A stretch of 64,000 nucleotides of DNA from Copromyces sp. CBS 386.78. Taxonomy: Eukaryota; Ascomycota; Sordariomycetes; Sordariales; Sordariaceae. The stretch is from contig MU839220.1 of the NCBI GenBank assembly GCA_030685235.1, positions 50,515-114,514 of the forward strand, read 5' to 3'. The translations under genes and the position numbers were made by a program. Every line of letters starts with the position of its first letter. Positions within the stretch are counted from its first letter, which is position 1. The notes beneath the pieces were generated by a model, which searched no databases, was not told the DNA's origin, and saw nothing but the letters and a program-made list of their open reading frames with translations. Of this stretch, positions 1 to 12,183 are shown piece after piece.

Positions 1-1434
1 TATGTGAGGGGGGAGTTGGGGTTGGGGGTGGGGGAGGTGGAGAGAATTGGAAAGGTTTTGAGGGGGGAGTGAGAAGGTGTATGTCGGTGGAGGTGAGGTG
101 AGATGTAGGTATGAGTAAAGGTGTAAGTGGAGGTGAGGTATAGGTGGAAGTGAGGTGAAGCTGTAGCTGCAGCGTATGAGGGAATGGGCATGTGGGAAGG
201 GGTTGAAGCATTGCGCGCCGAAGAGGGCATGGGTTTTGATGCATCGTCTTTGATGTACCGAGCAGCCGAAGGACAGACATCGTACTGAAACGAGGTGATA
301 GAACAGAGAAAACGGAGAGTAATGTCTAGAGATAGTTGACGAAAATAGCAGGGGCAAGCGACACTCCCCGATTCAAGCCCGAAGACCCTGAAGTGTCAAA
401 CTAAAATTAGCACTTTCCCTCCGTCATTCCCATCTTGGCTCATCCGGAGCCAACTCCGCGGTGTTCATCCCATCCATCTTCACCATCTTTGCACTTCACC
501 TGGTTCTTCAAGTGACATCACCCTTGAATTGAGCCCAAACAGGTTTAATGCCCAGCGCTTATGCCACCCCTGTTGGACCCTGAATTTCTTGAAAGACGGG
601 GCTTGGCTTGGCTTGGTTATAGGGCAGCCAATAGGTATGTAGCGAGTTTCAAACAGTCTAAGCGGAATGACGCCACTGACGTTAGCGTGCAACGTGGGAT
701 GCGTGTGTGGGAAATGGGATGGAATGTTGGACCCCTACCAACAATTTTCAACGTCTTTCTGCCTTCCCGATGATCCTGCGTACTGATGGATGTGGGACGG
801 GCATGGCATGGCATGGCATGGCATGGCATGGCATGTCAAACGAGCAGGTAGGGATGCAAGTGCTGGTTGAGCTGCTGCAGAGGTTCAAGGGTCCTGCGAA
901 CGTCAAACGTCAAAGGGTCCATCCACACACACCTTCAAGGACACTGATAGGATGTGAGGCCCGAAAAGCCAAGTCGGTTGTGGCAATCCCCCTTCCAGGT
1001 CCGTTGATATGGGGACAATACCAACTTCTTCGTTGCTTTTGATGTCATTTTCACGGCATGTTGCTGATGCCAATGGGAGGCCAAGTGTGGCCAAGCAGAC
1101 CAAGGAAATGTGAGGTGTGGCTGGTGACGAGTGTAAGTGGGATTGCTTGGTTGGTTGGGTGTCGGATATTGGATATTGGATATTGCTTCGGTTGGTCAAT
1201 TGGCTGGCGTCGTCATTTCATAATGTGGCTACGTAGGAGGTGTGGCTACGTAGGTGAGCAAAAAGAAGGAAGGTTGTGTAACAGCGGGACGACAATCAAC
1301 GAAAAGAGAATTGCGGGATGGCTTGACTGAATGGGAGAGGGGATCTTCGCGAACCCTCATGACCACCGAGAGGAAAGATGACGTCCGATTTGACAACCAA
1401 ACCAAAGTAACTAACTTTGGGTCAAATAACTGAG
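1..1434. other. Intergenic region upstream of the small basic protein gene
   Basis: I see no convincing gene. The first ~180 bases are purine-rich (GGTGAGG-like runs). The stretch holds a pentanucleotide microsatellite at 801-835, three tandem copies of a GGATATT-type heptamer at about 1163-1185, and two direct copies of GTGGCTACGTAGG at about 1224-1253. A single stress-element-like AGGGG lies near 1337. Open frames here are short, overlap on both strands and show no recognisable domain. Confidence 0.5.
801..835. repeat. (GCATG)7 microsatellite
   Basis: Seven perfect tandem copies of GCATG. The unit contains the near-palindrome GCATGGCATG, so both strands look alike. It lies in non-coding sequence. 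Confidence 0.95.
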
Positions 1435-1442
1435 TATATAAC
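1434..1442 (+). promoter_or_regulatory. TATA-like box of the small basic protein gene
   Basis: The motif AGTATATAA is followed by a CT-rich stretch and a long A/C-rich leader up to the ATG at 1645. The spacing fits a TATA box with transcription starting about 25-40 bases downstream. No transcript data support this. Confidence 0.5.
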
Positions 1443-1644
1443 TCCATCTTGCTTCACCCCTTCCAGATTCGTTTCATCTCATCAGCATCAACAACATCGG
1501 CTTTATCATCAAACCAAGCTACACACCACACATCCAAGACTTCAAACCAAAAGAACAAAAGTCAACAACTCACCCACTACTCCATCTACCAACCACAACC
1601 ACAACACCACCCACAAAAACCACAAAAACCCAAACACAGACAAA

Positions 1645-2097
1645 ATGTTCGGCCGTCGTCGCGCCCACGCCCCCCTAACCACAACAACCCACACCCACGC
1701 TGCTCCAATGACCAGCACGCGCACCACGCGCACCACCCGTTCCGGAGGCTTGACCTCCAGCCTCTTCGGCGGGCGCAAACGTCGGGGCGCTCACCACACC
1801 ACCCCCATGGTCACCACCGGCCACGCCCATCATACCACCACCCCCATGACAACAACCACAAGTCGTCGCCGGGGTTACGGTGGTCGTCGCAGCAAGAAGC
1901 ACCAAGCAGCTGCTGCTATGGGCACCACAGCTGCCGTTCACCACCACCACCAGAAGCGCAAGACGAGCATCGGGGATAAGATCAGCGGAGCGCTGATGAA
2001 GATTAAGGGGACCATTACGGGACGACCCGGGCAGAAGGCTGCGGGGACGAGGAGGATGCGGGGGACTGATGGGCGGGGGAGGAGGCCACGTTACTGA
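1645..2097 (+). CDS. Small basic His/Thr-rich fungal protein (150 aa), function unknown
   Basis: A single-exon frame with a strong start context (CAAAATG), chosen over upstream in-frame TTG triplets. The protein is very basic. The N-terminal two thirds is low complexity: repeated Thr, Arg and His, including a run of four His near residue 105. The C-terminal ~45 residues look ordered and more constrained, with a helical DKISGALMKIKGTITG segment followed by a GTRRMRGTDGRGRR tail. I recall similar RPG-KAAGTRRM-GTDGRG tails in small uncharacterised ascomycete proteins, but I cannot name a function. The TATA-like box and a long unstructured leader suggest a highly expressed or inducible gene. Nucleic-acid or membrane binding is conceivable from the charge alone. 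No signal peptide or transmembrane segment is visible. Confidence 0.75.
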   Translation: MFGRRRAHAPLTTTTHTHAAPMTSTRTTRTTRSGGLTSSLFGGRKRRGAHHTTPMVTTGHAHHTTTPMTTTTSRRRGYGGRRSKKHQAAAAMGTTAAVHHHHQKRKTSIGDKISGALMKIKGTITGRPGQKAAGTRRMRGTDGRGRRPRY

Positions 2098-2856
2098 GTT
2101 AAGGGGAGAGGGTGTTGAGTGATGAGGAATTGAGTAGAAGGGGAAGGGGGTTGTAAGACTATTTCTTGTATTTGTTTTGTAATTTTTTGGGCATTGTTTG
2201 TTGGTTTATTTAGTTTCTTTTATTATGTCGAGCGATAGAGATGTATAGTTGGAAGTAGGCAGGATACCCGAATTCACAATTGAAAGATCATACATTGAAT
2301 GACAATGGCATATGGGCTGTGATATGGCTCGACAAGAACACTGCACTCATTGATCAACTTCACCTTTACCAACTATGTGTTCGGCTCTCATGACGATATG
2401 CATATTATGTATTAGAGTGGATGGTTCTTATGCTATGTTCAAGCGACCAAGTTGAGTGTATAATGGAGTGAGGCTGTACTTATGTACATCAGCCAAGGAA
2501 ACTGAGAAAAGACTTCGCACCAATGGTATAGAATATGTAGATCGCAGTGCAGTGTATGTGCTTTTTTTATGAAATGACAACGCCAATGTCCCAATTCCTT
2601 GCTTCCAAACCTAGGTACTCCGACAAACTGACAAGCCAGTCAACGATTATTAAATCATTCCTAAGTAAAAGAAGACGACAAACACAACCGCCATGACTGG
2701 GCGGTGGTCGCGTAAGAGAGAAGAAGATGCTAGGACTGCTCAATCGGAAAGAAGACCGAGCTGAATCGTGGGTATCATACAACATCCAAACAAAACCGTA
2801 AGATCGTGGCATCAAAGGTCGTAATCGTCATGATCATAACCATAAGCCTCATCTTC
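2098..2856. other. Intergenic region between convergent genes
   Basis: This stretch separates the 3' ends of two convergent genes. It is moderately T-rich just after 2098 (TTTTGTAATTTTTT near 2177), consistent with polyadenylation. No gene, repeat or RNA is recognised. Confidence 0.5.
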
Positions 2857-4782
2857 TCAAAAAACCTCCTGTGAACCAAGAGGTCTATAACCATGCTTCG
2901 TGGCGGGAGAACCCATCTGGAGCTCATCAGTCTCCATATGGCGAAGATACGGGTTGAAAGTAAGCTGCGAGTCTGTCCGAGAACGGGTGATGCCGGCAGG
3001 TTTGATGACAGCTTTGCGGGGGACACCGTGAAGCGGCCTGGGTCGACTGGGTCTAAGCAAGGGTACCATTCCCTCATCATCCTCCGTGCTCTCCCCAGAT
3101 CGGTTGCTGGTAGAGCGGCTGTTTAAAGATGGACGAAGGTACCTGTTCTCGCGATCGGCGTCGTAGTCTGGCAATAGAAGGGTGCTACGAGCAAGCTCGT
3201 CCAACTCGTCTTGCTCTGCAGCACGGCCCAAGGGCACATCCGGATACTGTGCGCGAAACTCGATCGTCATGAGTTCCAAGTCACCCTTGGCGGGAGAAGG
3301 GTGTTTCTTTCTCTCGACGTCGTCCACGACTGGGACGTATGAGAAGATGCCTGCAAGTCCCGGAGACAAAGCCAATGGATTCTTCTTAGGCTCTGCACTG
3401 CCGCCCGTTGGAAAACTGAAATTGAGATCAATGCTGCGGCTTCGCAGACCGCCGCGAGGTTTCTTGGTAGGACTCTCGCTGGGCGACGAAGTACGCTTGT
3501 AGCCCCTTCGAGGTGTTGATGAGGCGATGGGAGCAGACGGGAGGATCGAATCTAGGCTACCCTCCATCACTCTTTCCGATTCGAATGGATTTTCGGATGA
3601 AAGAGGCGGTAACACAGAATCGTCCACAGAGCCTCCTCTAAGACGGGTTTCGAACTCGGTGACAGGTCGTCGAAGTGAGCTTGGAGACGAAAAAGGATCA
3701 TCCAGCGACCTACGAGTGCGCAAGGTCTTGCCGTTCATGGGAACGGGCTTGCGATGGACTTTCCCGCCAAAGACCTTCTGAACCTTGTCTTTGTTCAAGT
3801 TCACACCCTCATTAAGGCGTAGTTCGATCGACTTCAGACCTGCCCTCTTCCTTGTAAAGCCTTGTGATGCCACAAGTTCTGCTTCGTCCTCCTCTTCCAC
3901 GGTGTCTTGCACCTTTGCGTCTTTGGACTGATTCTTGGGGAAAAGCCGCCGTTCGGAAAGCGCATGAGAAACCTTCTTGAAAAGGCCATTCTGCTTGACG
4001 AGGCGAGACACTTTTGAAGACGTGCTGCTGGAGGGAATGGCGGTTGTAGGTTGTGCAGGCTGTGGCTCTGACTTCAGTGCCTGGGTAGCAGCCAACATCT
4101 TTTCGATCTTCTCGGCGATCTCTTCAGGGTCTAGACCGACTGGCTTGTTGGAGGTCGTCGGGACGGCATTGGGTCGTCCGTTAAGGTTTGTCAACGGCAT
4201 TGTTGCCGATGCGGGCAGCTTGGTCATCCTGCTGTTAGGCGGGTGCATCGCCAAGGGATTCAGAGCGCCGGTGTTTGACTTTGGGAGACCCTTGACGTAG
4301 TCACATCGGGGAGGAGCTGGAGGAGATGGTCGCTGGCGAGTGGATCGGCGTCTCGACGACCTTCTGGGTAGGCTGGGCGAGGGTCGCACGACAGGAGCCG
4401 GTCGCTGGCGAATCTTCCGATTAGCGGCGGGCGCCTCCTCGACTTCGGCATCTTCAACAGCATCTTCAACAACATCTTCAACAGCATCTTCAACTATGCC
4501 GATGTTCTGAATAGGATGCGGGTACACGCGAGTGACGGTGCATGGGGTCTCAGAGGCAACATGGGGGCCCTGCTCAATCGGCGACTCCATGGCGGAGGTC
4601 ATGGTTGTATCTTCAAGAAGCGCGCTGGCCAGGTCGTCGAGGCTATTGCGGCTGCGGTTGTTGGAAGTGCCGCGACTTGTCCCTTGCGACTGTATATCCA
4701 GGAGACGGACGGTGGGATCTTCTTGGTGGGAGGGATCAATGGATTCTGCAGCAAGCGTTGTTAGAACAAGGCCTTTGGGCAT
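2857..4782 (-). CDS. Large disordered fungal protein of unknown function (641 aa)
   Basis: A single long minus-strand frame. The first ATG is at 4782; the frame opens slightly further upstream only from a GTG, so 4782 is preferred, although an upstream coding exon cannot be excluded. The protein is rich in Ser, Pro, Arg and Lys, with no transmembrane segment or enzyme motif. Near residues 100-115 is an acidic repeat built on VEDAVED units. Basic RRSSRRR-type patches follow and could act as nuclear localisation signals. A short helical segment (PEEIAEKIEKML) lies near residue 230, and several SLDDPF/SRSIDL-like motifs resemble phosphorylation sites. Base composition and codon use match neighbouring genes, so it is probably a real, rapidly evolving regulatory or scaffold protein. 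I do not recognise the family. Confidence 0.75.
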   Translation of the reverse strand: MPKGLVLTTLAAESIDPSHQEDPTVRLLDIQSQGTSRGTSNNRSRNSLDDLASALLEDTTMTSAMESPIEQGPHVASETPCTVTRVYPHPIQNIGIVEDAVEDVVEDAVEDAEVEEAPAANRKIRQRPAPVVRPSPSLPRRSSRRRSTRQRPSPPAPPRCDYVKGLPKSNTGALNPLAMHPPNSRMTKLPASATMPLTNLNGRPNAVPTTSNKPVGLDPEEIAEKIEKMLAATQALKSEPQPAQPTTAIPSSSTSSKVSRLVKQNGLFKKVSHALSERRLFPKNQSKDAKVQDTVEEEDEAELVASQGFTRKRAGLKSIELRLNEGVNLNKDKVQKVFGGKVHRKPVPMNGKTLRTRRSLDDPFSSPSSLRRPVTEFETRLRGGSVDDSVLPPLSSENPFESERVMEGSLDSILPSAPIASSTPRRGYKRTSSPSESPTKKPRGGLRSRSIDLNFSFPTGGSAEPKKNPLALSPGLAGIFSYVPVVDDVERKKHPSPAKGDLELMTIEFRAQYPDVPLGRAAEQDELDELARSTLLLPDYDADRENRYLRPSLNSRSTSNRSGESTEDDEGMVPLLRPSRPRPLHGVPRKAVIKPAGITRSRTDSQLTFNPYLRHMETDELQMGSPATKHGYRPLGSQEVF

Positions 4783-7611
4783 CGTGGTAAGTGAATGCAC
4801 AAGATAGGCTGGCTGTTTGTCTGGGTTGTCTTGCTGTTTGCAGTTTTGGGGAGAAGAAAGAAATGGACTTGCCGGTGCTCATGGTTCTGGCCCGCGAAGG
4901 CATTGTGGTGTCAGGACGGCGGTGCATGAAAGAAAGAAGAGATTTTTTCTTGGAGTATGTTACCGTGGTAGAACTCATTCTCGTTGTTGGTTAGGTGACG
5001 AATTTGTGTTTGCCGCAAGGTTTTCAGGTCTGGAAATTGGACGCGCGAAAACTTGGTTCGTGGTGAAGGAGTGGCTGGGCCCAAGATGGGCACCGAAATA
5101 GATCAGGTTTGGGTCGAAGCAACAGCACGCTACTGGCTGTTGTCCGGACGATGTGAATCACTGGGATGACCAATTCAACTGCAACGAAGTCAGCGCCGTT
5201 GATAGGGAATTGTCCACTAGCGTGGGCATGAAGTAGGCGATGGCTGCGGCGGGGATGGGGGACGACGACTTACAAAATCAGGTCCGTTGCCGGGGCATAT
5301 TGATCACACGCCACAGTTCTCGTGACTATAATTGCTCTCCCTGCCTACTGTGGACCAGGTGACGATCAATTTCGCAAAGGATAATTGTCGACGCGCGCCA
5401 GGTTGAGGTTGAAGATGCCGTGAAGGTTCGTGGGATGTGATGGAAAAGGTGGGAAGGAGGGGAGAAGAAATGACGGGAACCTGGAAAGCAAGTGCTGCCT
5501 GCAAGTCACCATGTTTTGAAATTTCAGCCAAGAAAACACTCGAATCCGGCGTCGTACCCGTGGACATTGGACGGAAAGGCAGTTGCTGGGCTCGAGAGGA
5601 AGGTGGTAGATTTCGGGCAAGTTTCGGCAAGTTTCATGGCCATTGGTGTTCCGGATGAAAGAGCGTTGGGGCCCGAAATTGTCACTGGAATGAGGCAAGT
5701 GGTCTTTTCTACGTCCATCGTTACGGCCAGCGCACTTGCACTTTTACTCGCACTCCTTCCTCCTTCATGTCCACTCGTGACGACAGGATCCTTCAGTCGG
5801 GCTCGCATGAAATAATGAATTATGCAGGGTGCTTTTGGTACGAGGCTTGGATAGAACCTTGATGAGCGCCGGGGTGTGTGAGCCATGTAAAACGTCCCGT
5901 CTTATCAGATCAAGAGTTGTGGGCCGAGACAGGATGAGAAAGATCAGGTGTAGAACATGGAGTTGAGGTATGTCCGATGGACACTGGCTGGTTTGACAGC
6001 GACAGCAAGAGAGCTGAGGTTATCCAGTATACCTACGGAATCGTTGCGGACATACTTCCTACAAGAGTAGATGATGTCAGTCAAGGTTATCCAAGAAAAG
6101 TTCCACTTTGGCCAGTTAAGATACCCGAGGAAAATGCAAACAGTCGTAAATCAAATGATGAACTCGTCTCCGAGTCCGATAACGTCCGATAATCGGAGAC
6201 TATCGAGTAACGTCTCTTGCCAGCGAAAAACAGACTTGGACAGACAAGAAGGCAGGATGAGAGCAATTGCAATTACTCAGCGTTTCATGCGATCCTCGAG
6301 CAAAATTTGTTTGCTGCCCAAAGCATAGGTGCTCGTAGTGGTCGCAATTAAGACGGTTGGATGTGTACTGTATCGACTAACACGTTCGGCTTATTCTTAT
6401 GACCATTCGGTGGTTGGAAAACCCGCACTCTGTTTAAATATAACGACCCAAGACCTGCATTCAGCACGAATCTGAACCGCCGGCCACCAACAAGTTATCG
6501 AGCGTCGGGGGAAGCGCAGTCACTCGTAATCATCTGCTCGGGTGTCCAGAATTTTTCGAGTATTCTTTGAGAATATTCATCGGAGCTCAAAGATCCATCG
6601 GATTCCTTCAAGCGTCAGACCTTCGGGTCTTAAAAGGGTGAGTTTTCCATGGTCAACTGATGTGGTCCTCAAATCATCACGAAATTCTTGGCGGAGTTGT
6701 GATCGTTTGTCGTTGAAAGACAATGGGGTGATTATGTCAGCAAATAGCCCCTTGCACGTGCTTCGCTTCGGCTTTTCCGCATGTCAGCAAGGTCAGCAAA
6801 TCCGAAAAATCGAACGCGCGACAAAAAGTTGATGTTTGAGACAAGTGGACGTGCGAAAGGTGGTGGGGTAACGCACGGTCCGCCCACTGCTTTTTTTGAA
6901 ATCCTCCGGAAGTGATTGGCGAATGGCCGCCGTTGGATAAAGAAAAAAGAGGGAAGCACTCCTCCGAATGCCGAGGCGGGAAAAGGCAAGTCCAAAGTGA
7001 GGAAGAAAGTGCATTCATCCAATCTGGAAATTCTGAAGAGAGGTTATCAGGATATCACTTTATCACCACACTTCCGGGAGGGGAACACCCGACTGCATTC
7101 GATCCGCTCTTCACATCCCAGCCAGCAACTCCTCCGTGATAATCAAGTCCAGATTGACTCCGAACATTGGAACTGCAACTCCGGCGCTGTCGTTGTGTTC
7201 CTAAATCCGGAAATCTCCACCCTGAAGGAACCTCGGGACGGCAACCAAGAAGCGAAGGTTCCAGCAGTCCAGACACTGAGCAAGTTCCGCCAGTGCCCGC
7301 CCGCTAGGTATCACACGCTACACTATCTAGAGGTACTCGGATCCGCACGCCGCCACTGCGCTACTTGTCCCCTTGTACACTACACTACGCCAACCCCGAA
7401 ACATCTTCTAGTCAACGCGACCGCCGAGTAAGGTAGGAATACACTGTTTTCATTGGCCGGGTCTACGGTCGATTTATCATAGCATCATATTTATAACGGT
7501 CACCACCACCACCACCTTCTTTGTCCTCTCCCCGAGAGGCACTTTTGAATGCATCAGCAAGAACCACAGTCGGGCTCAACTTTTGCCTCGAATCCATCAT
7601 CACACGACACC
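4783..7611. other. Gene-poor intergenic region upstream of ALA dehydratase
   Basis: About 2.8 kb between two diverging genes. Overlapping open frames of 60-170 codons occur on both strands (for example near 5300-5890 and 6916-7431), but none has a domain, a convincing start context or splice-site support. A CACCAC run lies near 7500-7516, in the likely leader of the next gene. I see no RNA gene or mobile element. Confidence 0.5.
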
Positions 7612-8835
<1,224 letters not shown>

Positions 8836-11800
8836 TGTTGTCAATATACGTAAGGGCAAGAGTCCATGCAACGGCTGGCGCAAGGTGTTTCGGCGTTTCT
8901 TATGTTTTCTTATACCAGGTTATAAAGTTCAATCGGGACTTGAGGGCTAAAAAGTTCAGGACGGGATGGGTCATGATGCACGAGTACCTAAAAGAGTACA
9001 TACCAATAAACGCACCTCTTTCATTCAAAATCCGCAACGTCTTCTAATCATCCAAGTTGATGGGCAATCCCTTCACATCTTCATGAAAACGAAACCGCCG
9101 TCATTGTTCGTTCAAAGTCGGAAATACGTATGTCCCTTGCATAATTAGTAGTGCACAGGTCCCCTTAGGAAACCCATCTGTCCATGTCAACAAAACGTCA
9201 TCCCACACCTTGTTACGGCCATTAGTTCTCCGGGGTGTGCAGACCTACATCATACTGTGTGCCCCTTCAACCCCCAAAACTGCCCGAACGGTGGCTTAGG
9301 CTGAAATTTGCCAGGGGGCAATATGTACAGCCTTGACTGTCAGTTGACTGGGATCATATACCGGTAGGACCGTAGGGCTGAGATTACTTTGACAAGACAT
9401 GAACCGGAAGCCCGGAACATGGTCAGCACAGGCCATATCAAAAACCATAGTTTACCAAGCTCAAACATCTTGACAGTCCCTGCAACTTCTCGAGAACTGA
9501 GCTGATCAGAACTTTTCGACTAATGGACCTTGGAAACGAAAGACAAAGATATGTGTTAACAGGAAGAGTTCTATGCTGATAATTTCAAGCACGCTGAAAT
9601 TCGGATCCACGATCAGTTTTCTTGTATCTGCTCATTTGGTGGAGATACAAGCAAATGAAGTTTTTGTTAATTTCGTTTCGAAGGCCCGTTTGCCAAAGAG
9701 TTGTGGTCAACTCAATTCAGGAAGTTGCAGCTGGACTGTCAAGACATTTGAGTTTTTTTTTCAAAGACACGTTTCCCTTTGACCTCTTCTGTACCCTTAG
9801 TTACGTGTGAGGTTAGAAGGTGAGTGAGTGTAGCTTGGCCAGCCTCGTTCACTGTCAAAGCCAACCTCAGACGCACGGGTAGCAAAGATGTGGCTGTGCC
9901 TAGATCTCGGCTGCATGGAGGCTCTTTTTATACAGTATTGTTTCTATTAGAAAATGCAACTAATTCGGGCTGCCAAAATCGTTGCACTTATCGGGGCCAT
10001 AGAAGGGGGTGGCTTGCATATGCTTGTAGGGATAAGACTGTAGGAACCCTCCCGTGCCTCCGGAGACTGTATTTGTTACAGTTTGTCCTTTTTTTTGTAG
10101 TAACTTGACTACCCGCAGAGTCACATGCAATCCGAAGTTGGGAGTTGGCGATAATATCCGTGTTTTCGCCATGCATATGTACACGACCGGCATCGAGCAG
10201 GAGGTATCTGCAGTCCAAAATTCACAGAAAACATCCCCCGATTCTTACTTTTAAAATGCCCGTGATTTTGCTGACAGGACTGATCGGATCAGCCCTGGAC
10301 CGTGCGGCCCTGGTGATTTAATATCTCATCCCCGACGTCGAGCAGTTTCGATCGTCATTGCTCAAACTTTTGTTTTCGTTCTTTTTTTGTGTGTTTAACC
10401 ACAGCAGTCACACTACCACGACATCCATCTCCTTTGTTCTTGGACCGATGTTCTCACCGCGTATCCGCTGGCCTCAACTATTGCAACATCGACAGAATTT
10501 TCGAAGTCCTACCGTGACGAGACCACCGAGATGACGGCAATGACAAATACTCGATGACCAGCTAAGTCCTTTCCCTGGCTGTTACCGGCCTACTTTAGTT
10601 TGTCCATGCTATATGATGAACATGGGAACGCTGACACGCTGACAGATGATACCTGGCTACTTCAAAATTAGTTGTTTTGTGGAATTAGGAAGAAAATTGG
10701 AGAGAGGTTGAGGTCCGGAGGTCATGCGGCTCCTTTGGCTGAGCACGTGTTCTTAACGCGTGACTCGGAGGTAGTGGCGGTTATTTTGACGTCCGGAAAG
10801 TTCTGGTAATGTCTACGGTGCATACCATATGCTCGGCCCTGCATGATGATGTCCCGCCAGGATGCTCCTTCTCGACGTCAACTCTCCCTGTTGCCTACTC
10901 TGGACATGTTCCACCATCGAGAAGGGCACCTATTCATTGCATGTGATTACGAGTCCAGGGCGTTTTCAATCAGCTGACCCGACGGGTAGTTCTAAACTTC
11001 AACGGACTTCGCCATGTTGTCTGCAGAGGTTGAAGCTCTCCAAGGTTCCAAAAAGCCTCACCGGACGACACCACGACCTGCCCGTATACCTATTTAACAT
11101 CCTCCCACGCGGCTCTGATCTTTTCCACTTCTTCTTGGAAGTGCAAAGTCAAGGCGCAGGAGAGGGATCTTAGTGTGGAATGCATTCCATGTCTATGACG
11201 CTCCAACGAGCTCGCTCTCCCGACCTTATGGCACAGGCTTTTCCGGATGAAAGCCATGCAGCGTCGTTCCAAGGAACGCGTTGGGTCACTCGCATAGAGC
11301 ACGCCCATCGTATTAATATACTGGTCGTGACAGAGCCTAGTTCGGCTGACGACCTCAACGTCACCTTCTCCCCGCAATGCTTACGGCATAAAACCATCGG
11401 TGCTGTCATTTTGTTGCCTTGTCCACGTCGCCGTCAACCACTTTGTCACTTCCGATCTTCATAACAACATATACTAGTGCAAGATCAGGGAGAATCATCT
11501 CCTACGGACAACAGGTTGTTGACCTTGAATTACCGCAGACTAACTCAGAGGTAACGATCGTTTTCATACCTTATCAACACTGCACGGTACGCTAACACCA
11601 TTGCTCACGAGTGTTTTAGGCACCCGAATCTCATTTTTGTAGGTGCAAAGAAACTTCAAGAAACATAGTCCATTTCCTACAAACTGCACATGTGTACCGG
11701 ACCTCCAGCATGAGCCGTGTGCTGTAACTGCCTGCAAGAAGAAGAAGATGCATAAATGAGGCCATTATTCTTTCTGATCTGTGTCATCACTATCCTTCCG

Positions 11801-12183
11801 AGTCCTTATTAAAGCTCCTCCCCTCCCGTTGGAATTTTTTCCTTTTCTTCTCTTCATGATACAATTCGCTACTGTACATACACACTCGCACAACATCGCT
11901 CAGACATCCATCCACTCAAGTCACAACCCGGATCAAACTTGACCTAGTAACAGGCTTGGTGATTTGGGCGCTCCCGTCCTCGGAGCTCCCAAGTTCACCA
12001 AGTCCCCTTCCATGTCCGGCATTTGTAAGTCAATGGCTGTCTTCCCATTACCTCTTCTCTTGCTGATATTACAGAATTAGGATGGGTCGCCAGCAATGAT
12101 CAGACGGACATGAAGGGCTTGAAGCTTTTATACCTGGGCTATAGGTGATTTAGCTCCTCGAGCGTCTCCAAAGATGATCAGTC
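8836..12183. other. Long gene-poor intergenic region with the acyltransferase leader
   Basis: About 3.3 kb without a gene I can support. Frames of 60-100 codons occur on both strands but carry no domain. The right end looks like the promoter and leader of the acyltransferase gene: CT-rich tracts at about 11825-11860, then CA-rich sequence. It includes a possible leader intron at 12025-12075 (GTAAGT donor, CTGAT branch-like site, TTACAG acceptor). No tRNA, repeat or mobile element is recognised. Confidence 0.5.
12012..12075 (+). promoter_or_regulatory. Candidate 5'-leader intron and short upstream ORF
   Basis: An upstream ATG at 12012 reads Met-Ser-Gly-Ile and then meets a GTAAGT donor at 12025. 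With the TTACAG acceptor ending at 12075, the spliced message would read TAA immediately, leaving a four-codon upstream ORF. The splice signals are canonical, but splicing is inferred only. Confidence 0.35.

Noticed and set aside
6916..7431. 171-codon plus-strand open frame upstream of ALA dehydratase
   Set aside because: No domain, no good start context, and it overlaps other frames of equal quality in promoter-like sequence.
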